Shown: positions 55,141-64,000 of the stretch, in pieces
Layout: every line of letters starts with the position of its first letter
Numbering within the stretch: the first letter of the stretch is position 1
Assembly: GCA_947396885.1 (NCBI GenBank)
Contig: OX377202.1
Coordinates: 9,548,001 to 9,612,000, forward strand
DNA length: 64,000 nucleotides
Direction of reading: 5' to 3'
Source of the DNA: Heligmosomoides polygyrus polygyrus
Lineage: Eukaryota > Nematoda > Chromadorea > Rhabditida > Heligmosomidae
Translations under genes and position numbers: made by a program
The notes under the pieces: model-generated
What the model was told of the DNA's origin: nothing
Seen by the model: only the letters and a program-made list of their open reading frames with translations
Database searches by the model: none

Positions 55141-55428
55141 GGACGACAGGTGATACAGATGATATACAATTTCCACGTGGAACTAGACACTTTTCAAATC
55201 AAATTGGACACTTTTCGAAACTAGCTTTAAAAAATGAAATCAAAGAGAATAATCAAAGAAAATTCTTCAAAATCGAGATGACATTTAGACTGGTTAAAGC
55301 ACAGACTCAATCCGATGGTTAGAATAATTTTTTGTTCAAGGAAAATTTGGTATCACTTCCTTTGAAACTTTACCTGTCCTACTATGTACAATAATTTTGT
55401 AAAATTTTTAATTTTAAAGAAAAAGTAA

Positions 55429-55724
55429 AGGATAAAAGGATATAGGACGGCGTTACTCAATCCCTTTTGGGATGCGCCACGCTACTTCTACTTCTACGGG
55501 ATGTCGTGGAAGCGACTTGATTGCGTATTTGGCCATACAATGCCTTGGGGTGGCCAGCCGATGAAGAAGTCAGCTCTTCATCCTTCTCAGACACGTCTGG
55601 TACCAATTCACCGACCCCGGAGAGAGGGAAGACTTCGTTAGCCTGGGCGGAAAATCCGAACCAGGAACCTGGTATCGGGTGCACGCGACAGACGGCGCCT
55701 CCTCCGACTGCGCTACTCGCGCCC
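55429..55724 (-). mobile_element. tRNA-derived SINE, copy 6
   Basis: Near full length; head at 55724 (reads GGGCGCGAGTAGCGCAG on the minus strand), TTTATCC-like tail at 55429-55445. Confidence 0.88.
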
Positions 55725-56359
55725 AAAGAAAAAATAATAAATTAAAATTGTTATTTTTTATCAAAGCACAGGAAAGAAGCGAACATATAGCACATTAAAA
55801 GGTCAGATCGCGGCATGCATTCGAAAAGTTCTCCGCAACCTTGATTGATAGTTTAAGTGACACTTATACAAACCATCAAAATGAGAATGCATGTCTGTTC
55901 TTTAGTTTTTTTTTTGTTGTTGCATCGTTTGCAGGTGTTAAACTCTTTGCAAACATGAACGTTGCTATTAAACTAATAAAAATCGCGACATTTTGGGAAA
56001 GGGCAAGGCGCATTCTTTTTTTGGCACTAAAAATGACTGTCTTCCTGCTCCTCAAAACAAGCTTTAAACAACAATTTTTTCTCTGAAAATAAAATTTTTC
56101 TAAGCTTCAAAACATTGTATTCACTTATTGAGTAGGTAAACTAAAACTTTGAGGAAAAGAGCATATTTGTTGCCATGCTAACAATTGACAGATGTTAATT
56201 TAAAGCACATTTGCCAGTTTTAACTGCACTTCAAAGAAATCATACAAAAATTTTCTATAACAAAAACTATTCTAACTTTTTTGGAGGGCGTTAGTTTCAT
56301 GGAGTAGAAACTCATTTTAATTTAGAAGAATTCACTTTAATTTGAAATCTCTTCCTTTT

Positions 56360-56715
56360 CTTTCGAAATGCATTTTTGCCGCGTAGGCGGCAGAACTGTA
56401 TCGTGAAAATGAGAGACGACGTAGCGCTGCACTCGTCCTCAGTTTCGCACTCCATCGCCAATGCGGTTTCACTATCATAATCACTTTCCATTCTAGATCC
56501 GCGCCCAAACAATACTCTGTCGGCGGCAATGCGGCTGCAGCGGCAATAATGTCTTGAGTCGTTATTGCCGCTGCCGCTTTGGCGGCACCGCGCCTGCCGC
56601 CCAGGCGGTAAGTCGACGGCAGGTATTGCCGCCGGCGGTGATCTACGCGTCTCTGCCCTCTACTTAAAAATTGAGCTGCCGCGTTCCCGCAAAAGTGTGC
56701 GGTGGCCTTTATGCT
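56360..56715. mobile_element. GC-rich inserted element related to 2089-3864
   Basis: Rich in CCGCCGGCGG and GCGGCAATA blocks. GTGCGGTGGCCTTTATGCTA resembles GTCTGTGGCGGCCTTTATAC at 2592-2611, and GATCTACGCGTCTCTGCCCT parallels CTCTGCGTCTCTACCCTATG. Confidence 0.5.
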
Positions 56716-56982
56716 ACACAGAAGAGTGTCCCAGAAGAGTTGATTTGAAAAGTGTCTCCTTTCCACACTACCACGCCTCCCGAAAGTATCGGGTATTATT
56801 GAGCGTTCCCCTAAAGTATGCGTGAGTGCCTCCCTATGCTATTTCCGTAATATAGGAGATGTAGCTCGTCTACAAAACAACCGCTCAAAACTCAGCTGAC
56901 TCACCGCAATGAGATCTTATGACGATTAGGTAGGGGAGTTATCGAGGTCTCATAGAGTTTCAGTCAAATTAACCTGATACTA

Positions 56983-58260
56983 CAAGGTGCGCAAACATTA
57001 CCCGCACAAGGATATCACGGTGTAACTTCGACACAAATGCGGATTTGACAACGAATCGTAACACATAACTTCCTTGTTTCCTTACTAAAAAAGACATATC
57101 AAAGTCATTCAAAGAGGCCGCCCTTCTTACGAACACAGGTTCTCAGACGAGTAATGAACGCATCACACGTGGCACGGAGGTAGTCTTCGCTCCTTTCGTT
57201 CCATGCTTCAGTCAGGGAAGCTTTCAGAGAAACCAAACTTGCGTGTCGAGTAGAGCAAACTTTGCTATTAATAACTGACCAGAAGAGAAATCAAGAGCAT
57301 TCGAATCCGGTGAATTCGAAGAGCAGTCTTCGTGCGCAATAAAATCCGGGAGCGCGCGTTTGCACCACTGCTGCGTTGTCCTCGCCTTTTGTGCAGGCGC
57401 GGAGTCCTTCTTGAAGTACCATCTGTCAGTACCGAAGTGTGCATTTGCCCAGGGCGTCAATACGTCCTCCAATATCGTTTTCTGGTGCTCGTCCTTGTTA
57501 ATTTTGACGCCGGATTCGACAGAAAGTAATGGGGATTTCTCGTTTGAAGTAATCGCACACCAAACCATAACTGAAGCAGGATGAAGCCGTTCTACCAACC
57601 AGTTTCTCGTCGCGGATAGCAGCTCCAACATTCTGTGAGAGAATGCGGTTTTTTTGAAGATTCAACGTGGGTTCCAGGGGGTTCCAGGGTGAAGACTTTC
57701 TCATCAGAAAAAACGATAGCGCGGTGCGTGCCATCCGCGAACCACTTCAGCAAGTCCTTGTATCGTCGTAGTCGCTGAAATTTCATTCTCACAGTTAGCA
57801 TGTGAACACGTTGAATACGATATGGATACATCTTAGGCTTCTTCTTGACGATGGTTCTAACACTGCTTGCAGAGTTCTTGAGACATTTTTCGCCTGGAAC
57901 GGCGAGGATTACGACGAATTCGACCGCGAACCGTTGTTATCGTTTCCGGTGTGATAGCAGTCAATTTCCTACCTCGTCCAGTCCTGTCGGATAAACTTCC
58001 AAGCTCCTTATATCGTTTTATGCCATCATGCACCGTTCGTCGACATTGAATATTGAAAACATTGGCGATAAAAGCAGTGCTGCGACCAGGAAGGTGCAGG
58101 CCGATCGTTTCGGATTTCGCTTTGCCATTACCGCTCTGTAAGCGTTCATGAGCTCAAACTTGGAATGCATTACGGTATAGGTCCATAGCATGCCCCTACA
58201 TCGAGCTCGGAATCCAGTTCTGCTAGCAGTAGTGCACTGCGTCGTATCCTGTGCACCCTG
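56983..58260 (-). mobile_element. maT-type (DD37D) transposon, 1278 bp
   Basis: Inverted ends CAAGGTGCGCAAACATT and CAGGGTGCACAGGATAC, flanked by TA at 56981-56982 and 58261-58262. 56761-56980 has nothing else. Confidence 0.82.
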
Positions 58261-58280
58261 TACATTCATTCCAATAGACA
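57130..58280 (-). pseudogene. maT-like transposase pseudogene
   Basis: Minus-strand pieces in order: 58281-58018 (N-terminal, overlapping the element end), 57831-57592 with YPYRIQRVHMLTVRM and IVFSDEKVFTLE (first catalytic aspartate), and 57631-57224 with ASVMVWCAITSNEKSPL, WYFKKDSAPAQKARTTQQWC (second) and NSPDSNALDFS (third, DD37D spacing). C-terminal sequence follows to about 57130. Frameshifts separate the pieces. Confidence 0.85.
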
Positions 58281-58876
58281 TGATTCGTGGGAAATTTGGT
58301 CCGGTGTTTATACCCCTTCTGAGAGGACATCGCCCTGTTTCGAGTAGCGCGTACCGCAGCCATAGTAGACGCCAACTACCGGGTACACCTGGAATCGACT
58401 CATGGCTCGGAGGTCATCCGAGCCTTTCATTTCTTCAGAGCTGGTAATTTTAGGAAAGGACGATATGTCAACTGGCTACTGCAACTCATTCTATTACACA
58501 AACTCGGTCCGACAGAAAGTTTCCATTATTTCTGATTTTATTTCAAATGACCATAACTTATTTATTTACTTGTCACGTCTCGAAAGACGTGCTCGTACAT
58601 AAATGCAACTAAATAAAACACGAAGTCGCATAACAGAGTACAACACAATAAAAACAAGCATTACGATAACAGACTAAAGCCTTAGCCGACCTAGCATCAA
58701 ACAACGTGACCTAACCCTAATCATAGACCAGAACAACACAAAACAACGGAACCCACCTAAACAAAATACTAAAAGAACATCCGACCACTGGTCATAAGGG
58801 GTTTTGAAGCACCACTCTACTTCATCCCATGACTTTTCTTCGTTGCTGCTCATGACGCTGTTGTCGCTACTGAAAA

Positions 58877-58881
58877 AATAT

Positions 58882-58948
<67 letters not shown>

Positions 58949-58950
58949 TT
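58877..58950. repeat. (TTTA)n microsatellite, tail of a LINE
   Basis: On the minus strand this is a TAAA run immediately 3' of the CR1-type LINE at 59087-60045. 58261-58876 shows no other feature. Confidence 0.9.
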
Positions 58951-59086
58951 ACAAGGCACGGATCATAATCACATGCAATAACACTAAGATAACAATAACA
59001 CTTGCAGTAAGCTAACAATAACACATTAAAATTAGACATAAGGGGCAGGGTGACTGAGCATCGAAAAAAAACAAAGCGAAACAAGC

Positions 59087-60045
59087 CTAGCGAAACCTTC
59101 GTAAATTCAGACGTTTAAAGGAAGACAGAGACATGTCGACCATGCTTTCATTCTCAGAAAGTAGGGTGTTGAGCTCCCTGATGCTCCTATAAATGAGAAA
59201 ACGTGACCTCACTTTCGACCTTGGGATTTGCAGATAGAGTCCGAGATGCGCTTTCCTGTCAATTGTCAAAGGGGCACCAAAAAACCCGACTGGGTCAATG
59301 GAAAGCCTCCCTATCAGAACTTTGAACAACATACTTAAATGTGCTCTTTTTCGTCTAGGCTAGACAGGCCAAGCATATTAGCGCTGTCAGACTACGACAT
59401 TTCAGAGAAAGCGTACGGGTGAAGTTATTCTGAACACTTTCAAGGAGTTTTATGTCCTTCTTTTGACAGAGACTGAAGACTGAAACACCACATTCTACAA
59501 TGGGCCTCACGTAAGATTTGTAGGCCCTCACGAGAGAAGGTTGGTCTTTGATTTTCAAAACCTTAAACAAATTGTAAACTCGGTAGTTGGCCTTCTTCAC
59601 AAGTGCTTTATAATGTTGCTCAAAGTTTAGGTTCCTGGAAAAATGGAACCCTAAATCTCGTGCACTAGAAAGTTGTTCTAAAACTGATCCGTTTAGCGTG
59701 TAGGTTGAAAGGTGTCTTTTAGATTTTGACTGTACCACAAGACAATGCGATTTTTCAGCAGAAAGAGATAGGTCCCAGGTATTTGCCTATTTTCTACAAA
59801 ATTTATGGCTGCTTGGGCATCACAGAAAGCTTTTTGGTTGTTCTCGACTTCCTTGTAGACCTTTACATCCGAAAATGTATCCGGAAAATAAAAATAAATT
59901 TGCAATATGTCGCTTTGAAACTGTAAAATGGAGACCGTTGAGAAAGACTTCGTTGAGGCAGCAGAATGGGGAGCCTTTAGGGGTTGCCCCGGCCACACAG
60001 ACATCATACAATGTCCTTCTTGGTGCGTTGCGAATCAACATAGTG
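59087..60045 (-). pseudogene. CR1-type LINE, 5' truncated
   Basis: Decayed polymerase pieces at 60041-59693 (AGATPKGSPFCCLNE, a corrupted palm motif, and DVKVYKEVENNQ after the catalytic DD position). Then comes 59738-59355 with VQSKSKRHLSTYTLNGS, RDLGFHFSRNLNFEQHY and VRAYKSYVRPIVECGVSVFS, and the C-terminal end at 59332-59087. Confidence 0.85.
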
Positions 60046-60224
60046 AAGGCCTATTAGACTTTAATTTTTGTTTGCGAAAAAAGCCATAAATAAAAATTTT
60101 CTAGTCGTGAACACCTTGTCAGTAAGAGCCGATTAACTGTGGAAGTACATTTTTGCATTCTCTTGTACATTGTGAGGTTTCTCATCTGAAATCACTTGAA
60201 GAAATCATATGAAATGGAGTCGTA

Positions 60225-60530
60225 TAGAAGCGACGTACTTGCCACCTCCATCAACTTTCGTCCCGTTGCGCCAGCAAAGTCTTCACTCGTCCCTGTCTCT
60301 TGCCAGAGTGCTTCAATAGATCATCATCGCTCGAGAGACACGAAGAGCGTCATGTCGTTCGTTCCGGACTTTCACGAAGAAGTCCGACCAACGCGTTGGT
60401 AGGCGTTCTGCTGTTCTCTTGACATCCAGCGGAATCCAGTCTGTGATGGCTCTCGTCCAGCGGATATCAGCGAAGTGCATTGCCGGGCCGGCCCACCTAA
60501 TTTTCAACGACTTTGTCCATGCGACTTATA
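60225..60530 (-). pseudogene. RTE-type LINE 3' fragment
   Basis: The minus-strand frame 60507-60313 gives KIRWAGPAMHFADIRWTRAI and LPTRWSDFFVKVRNERHDAL, of the same family as 3985-4740. Confidence 0.85.
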
Positions 60531-60584
60531 GATTGAGCAAAATAAAATTTGTTTTTCACAGTCAAATTCTTCAGTTTTTAATAA

Positions 60585-61330
60585 TAATAATAATAATTAT
60601 AATTTATTACGTGGTATAAGACACACGTTAGAAAAAAACAATGAACAAAAAAAAACACGGCACTAAAAGAGACATCATGGTTCTCAAAACTTTAGAAGAG
60701 AAGCAGCTTCTTCTCAGCCATACGTTTGAAAGAGCTGGAAACCTGTCTGACAACACAAAAATTGTGTTTTAGAGACAAATATGTCGATCCTGCTCTGCAA
60801 GTGAAAACCCCTAACCTTTGTGTAGTTCTAGGGCTTCGAAAGGAGATCTTTTCCGAACCACCTCTAGTTCTAGAAGGTAGGAGAGAGTAGAACTGAGAGG
60901 CATCGACGTCCATGATTCCTGACAGCATTTTGAAGATAGCGCAAACATCTCTAAGTTTCCTACGGGATTCTAATGTGTGCAGATTGAAATATCTGTTTCT
61001 AATGTTCCCTCGTGGCACTCTAGAGTACAGAAAACTTCCTGATCGAAGTAGAATTTTCCTAGTATAACTGTTCTGAATCTTCTCCAGGAAGGTAATGTCC
61101 TTCTTTTTATAGGGAGAGAACACGGTAGATCCACTCTCAACTATAGGTCTTACGTATGTTTTGTAGGCCTGTACCAGGACCGCATTGTTGCGATTGCAGA
61201 GACCTTTGAAAATTTGGAACATACGTGACTGGGCCTTCTTCTGGATGACCTTGTAGTGTTCCGAAAAATCAAGCTTATCATCGTAATGGAATCCAAGATT
61301 TTGTGGTGATGAATTAAATACAAGTTATTT
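60585..61330 (-). pseudogene. CR1-type LINE, 5' truncated, (ATT)n tail
   Basis: The open frame 61222-60692 (176 codons) gives AYKTYVRPIVESGSTVFSPY, NSYTRKILLRSG and HTLESRRKLRDVCAIFKML, then FYSLLPSRTRGGSEK, the C-terminal region of a CR1-type reverse transcriptase protein. The minus-strand 3' end is followed by an ATT run at 60580-60600. The 5' part toward 61330 contains a decayed piece. Confidence 0.88.
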
Positions 61331-61427
61331 GGAGTAGCTACTTTCTTAACCAGATCAGGAAAAGTTTTCAATAGATTTTCAGATACACTTTCAATCTGGG
61401 ATTTTGTCGGCATATTCTGTTTATTTT

Positions 61428-61719
61428 GGGCGCGTGTAGCGCAGTCGGAAGAGGCGCGACTGTCGCGTGCACCCGATACCGGGTTCCTGGTTCGGATTCC
61501 CCGCCCAGGCCAACCAAGCCTTCCATCCCTCCGGGGTCGGTGAATTGGTACCAGGCTTGTCTGGGAAGGATAGAGCGCTGACTTGTTCTGGCCATCGCAA
61601 GTCATTGTATGGCCAAATACGCATTCGTGTCGCCTCCACGACATCCAGTAGAAGTAGAATGCGCTGGCGCATCCCAGAAGGGATTGAGTAACGCCGTCCT
61701 TTATCCTTTATCCTTTATT
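61428..61719 (+). mobile_element. tRNA-derived SINE, best copy
   Basis: The tRNA-like head begins GGGCGCGTGTAGCGCAG at 61428, with A box TAGCGCAGTCGG (61437-61448) and B box GGTTCGGATTCC (61489-61500), the internal RNA polymerase III promoter. The body continues to a tail of three TTTATCC-type units (61698-61719). It is the reference for the copies at 14212, 30125, 31095, 41692, 54395, 55429 and the fragment at 32283. Confidence 0.92.
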
Positions 61720-61755
61720 CTGTTTATTTTATTAGCCTGTATCTTATGCATTCTA

Positions 61756-62665
61756 TTAGGGGGGGGGCCAAAAGTAATGAGACACCCCACGCCGTGTCCA
61801 TATATCTCGTGGCTGGAGTCTGGTTTCGTGCTTGTTGTATTTGCATGTTTGTATGCTACTTACTGAAGCCCATCTGAAAAGTTACCACTTCCGCTCTTTC
61901 CAGAGGCATGCCAAAAACCCCAGCCTGTCTCATGCCGAAACCCCAGTCTGACGAGTCGACCTGTGTCGCTCAAATCTCCCTCAATTCCCAACCCCGAGCA
62001 GCCTGGGCTCAATATTCACGCAAGATGAGAAGTACGTCTTCTACCTTAACCCTGCCAAGCAGCGAGTCTGGGTGAGGCCTGGTGAATTGTTACCGACCTT
62101 CGTTCGGCGAGATGTTCACGGCGAGAAGCATCTTTGGAGCTTTTGGGTCTGCGCCCATGGATCGGTTTACCGCAGGCTGTTTCCCAAGAGCACCGCGATG
62201 AACTCCAAGGCCATGGTGAACGAAATAGAAGAGATGGGCCGGCGACTCGCTCTTATTCATTCGCAGCGTTTCAAGAAGGTTCTCCTCTTCGACAACGCCG
62301 CACCCCATCGGGAACAAGTAAGCACGGATAAGCTTGGCCAGCTGGGCTACGTTCACATGCCTCACCCACCGTATTCGCTGGACATCTCTCCATGCAACTA
62401 CCACTACTACTTGAGCCTACAGGACCTCCTAGTCGGAAGGGACACAAAAACCCAAGCAGTCCTTGACAACCATATCGAGCAGTTGATCAACACCAGGCTC
62501 GAGCAGTTCTGGAAGGATGGGATCAGGAAGTTGGCTGAGCAATGGCAGCAAGGTCCTTGCCCTTAATGGCAAATACACTCCTCAGCATCGTTGAGTTGTA
62601 ATTGAGTTATAAGGAGATAAAGATTTTTTTTCATTTTGTCTCATTACTTTTGGCCCCCCCCCTAA
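61756..62665 (+). mobile_element. Shortened mariner family M-short, copy 3 (910 bp)
   Basis: Ends TTAGGGGGGGGGCCAAAAGT and its inverted partner, flanked by TA (61754-61755 and 62666-62667). It inserted beside the SINE tail. Confidence 0.94.
62072..62566 (+). pseudogene. N-terminally deleted mariner transposase, third catalytic residue N
   Basis: Open frame of 164 codons, MRPGELLPTFVRRDVHGEKH, LLFDNAAPHREQ (second aspartate), HPPYSLDISPCNYHYY (asparagine at the third acidic position) and NTRLEQFWKDGIRKLAEQW. Just upstream, in another reading frame, DEKYVFYLNPAKQRVW holds the first aspartate. The first 300 bp of the element encode no DNA-binding domain. Confidence 0.85.
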
Positions 62666-62667
62666 TA

Positions 62668-64000
62668 TTTTAAGCATCACATGGTGTAAATGATTCATTC
62701 AGTGTGCTGCGATGGTTCAGATGGCTCTGAACTTTTCTATTCTAAACTGCTTCAGTACGACTAAACACATTAAACCCGAAATTTTATCCAATCAGATGCA
62801 GAGAATACTACCATCTCTGATACCTCCAGTTGCTGAAAATAGAGGTAGTTGGCCTTACTTGGTCTCCAGAATTGTATGATCTTCCCAACAGGCTCTCTAG
62901 TCTTTAGGGGTAATAAAACGCTGTATTTTTTTTTGTATTTTGCAGTTATGCACCTTGTTAGCTTGTCAATCACTCTTTGACGGAAGACAATGTGTAGTCC
63001 ATTCTTGAGGAATTTCATGTGAATCAGACCACGTCTTTAGCCCTATTCTTCTCTGCCTTTCTCTTCGACGTCTTTAGGCATTAATATTGTATTAGTATGA
63101 GTTAGGTCACCTTCTTGAACTCAAATATTAGGCCGCCTTAGGCCGCGGATGCACTAATGAGGCTTCAGAAGATTTTTGTTTCGTTACAATAAAGAATGAG
63201 TGCTGTAATGAGTGCTGGTCTACTAGTTCTCCCATTCTCCATGTTCAGTCACCACCATGAAGGCATGACCTTGAATCATGAAGGCTTAAAGGCTCAAGGC
63301 ACGTATCCATGGCGGTGACAGATCATTGCTGCACTTGGCCAACTTGCACCGATGCCTCCAAAATTTCGCCCATTCGTTCCAGCTGGGTGGAGACGTCTCT
63401 GGCTACCTTGCTGTCACATGCTACGATTTCGCCTTTACTATGGCCCGTCCTTAGCAAACAGCAGAGACTCGAAGGCCGAAAAGAGACGATCAGGCCATTA
63501 AACGCCGAGCTGACGACTTTCGTACATGTCTCAAAGCACAAACACCGCGCGAGTCATAGATCGGAAGCATCGGGGGCGAGTCTGGCTAAAGTGTACATCG
63601 ATGTATTTAGTTCAGAATCAGGACGTCTTCTATAGTAGAATGGAGATTTTAAGTCAACTAGACTGGTGAAGCGATAGAAATCTGTAAAAGTCAAGGACAC
63701 GGTGCATGAACCAGTTCCCCTGCGATTTCCCTCAGACGTCACAAAGTTCATGGAATTGTACTCTGATTTTGTATAGCTGTCTAGAAAATGAGTCTAAAAT
63801 AAAATTGACGTGACATCCGATTTGAACCTCAGATTTTTTATTTAATTCGGGTTTTCAAAACAAAATTCTGAGCGTTTGTCGGCATTATTTATCTAACAAA
63901 TTAATGGTTTATTTATTTACTAGCAGTCAACTAAAAATGTAGAATTCTATCATTGGTTAAGGCTTCGCTCCACAAACTGATGATAGTTCAACTCTCTTCA
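62668..64000. other. Unassigned reading frames only
   Basis: Minus-strand frames at 63018-62770, 63541-63323 (hydrophilic ending with a possible helix, ERMGEILEASVQVGQVQQ) and 63751-63554 show no domain I know. They could be exons of a neighbouring gene or repeat remnants. Confidence 0.35.

Larger units (their letters stand above)
55166..56760. repeat. Palindromic repeat family P, copy 5, with two insertions
   Basis: Left end TTTCCACGTGGAACTAGACA; the right half ends near TTGATTTGAAAAGTGTCTCC. It is interrupted by the SINE at 55429-55724 and a GC-rich block at 56360-56715. Confidence 0.6.

Noticed and set aside
62770..63751. Host gene exons near the right edge
   Set aside because: Three short minus-strand frames without recognised domains or clear splice borders; not enough to call a gene.

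Overview
The window is eukaryotic, spliced and crowded with transposons. It looks like the genome of a parasitic nematode, most likely a strongylid or hookworm relative. That rests on short nematode-style splice acceptors, cecropia/bandit-type and maT mariner relatives, RTE and CR1-type LINE fragments, and a tRNA-derived SINE. The species is inference. I saw no bacterial operon, CRISPR array, rRNA gene or intact tRNA gene.

The only convincing protein-coding genes are two paralogous minus-strand genes for major-facilitator transporters resembling MFSD8/CLN7. Gene B (about 40.85 to 28.69 kb) has eleven well-supported exons, a stop codon and an AATAAA signal 75 nt after it. Gene A (18.21 to 1.71 kb) has seven matching exons, and its 3' end is not in the window. 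Exons 2, 3, 4, 6 and 7 have identical lengths in both genes, so they arose by tandem duplication, but their introns are filled with unrelated repeats. The exon after exon 7 looks damaged in both copies.

Layout. 1-0.97 kb: bandit-like mariner. 2.1-3.9 kb: GC-rich element with perfect 26-bp terminal inverted repeats. 4.0-4.7 kb: RTE 3' fragment. 4.9-9.1 kb: large modular palindrome with its axis near 7260. 9.36-10.4 kb: second foldback element with mariner-type ends. 12.7-13.2 kb: GC-rich hairpin cluster. 14.2-17.2 kb: SINE and two mariners. 18.4-22.7 kb: MITE, palindromic repeat and two mariners. 23.0-26.1 kb: U6 pseudogene, calmodulin pseudogene, a 200-N assembly gap, a 107-bp satellite, a 155-bp minisatellite and a (TA)n tract. 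27-28.6 kb: CR1 LINE fragment. 28.7-40.9 kb: gene B with its intronic repeats. 41-64 kb: no recognised host gene; SINEs, inverted-repeat elements, an LTR retrotransposon nested in an older repeat, a maT transposon, CR1 and RTE fragments, and three related copies (one of them at 34.2 kb) of a shortened mariner that lacks its DNA-binding part.

Apart from the two transporter genes, every recognised coding sequence is a decayed or internally deleted mobile element or pseudogene. The most unusual structures are the 4.1-kb modular palindrome, the 1.05-kb mariner-ended foldback next to it, and the shortened mariner family.
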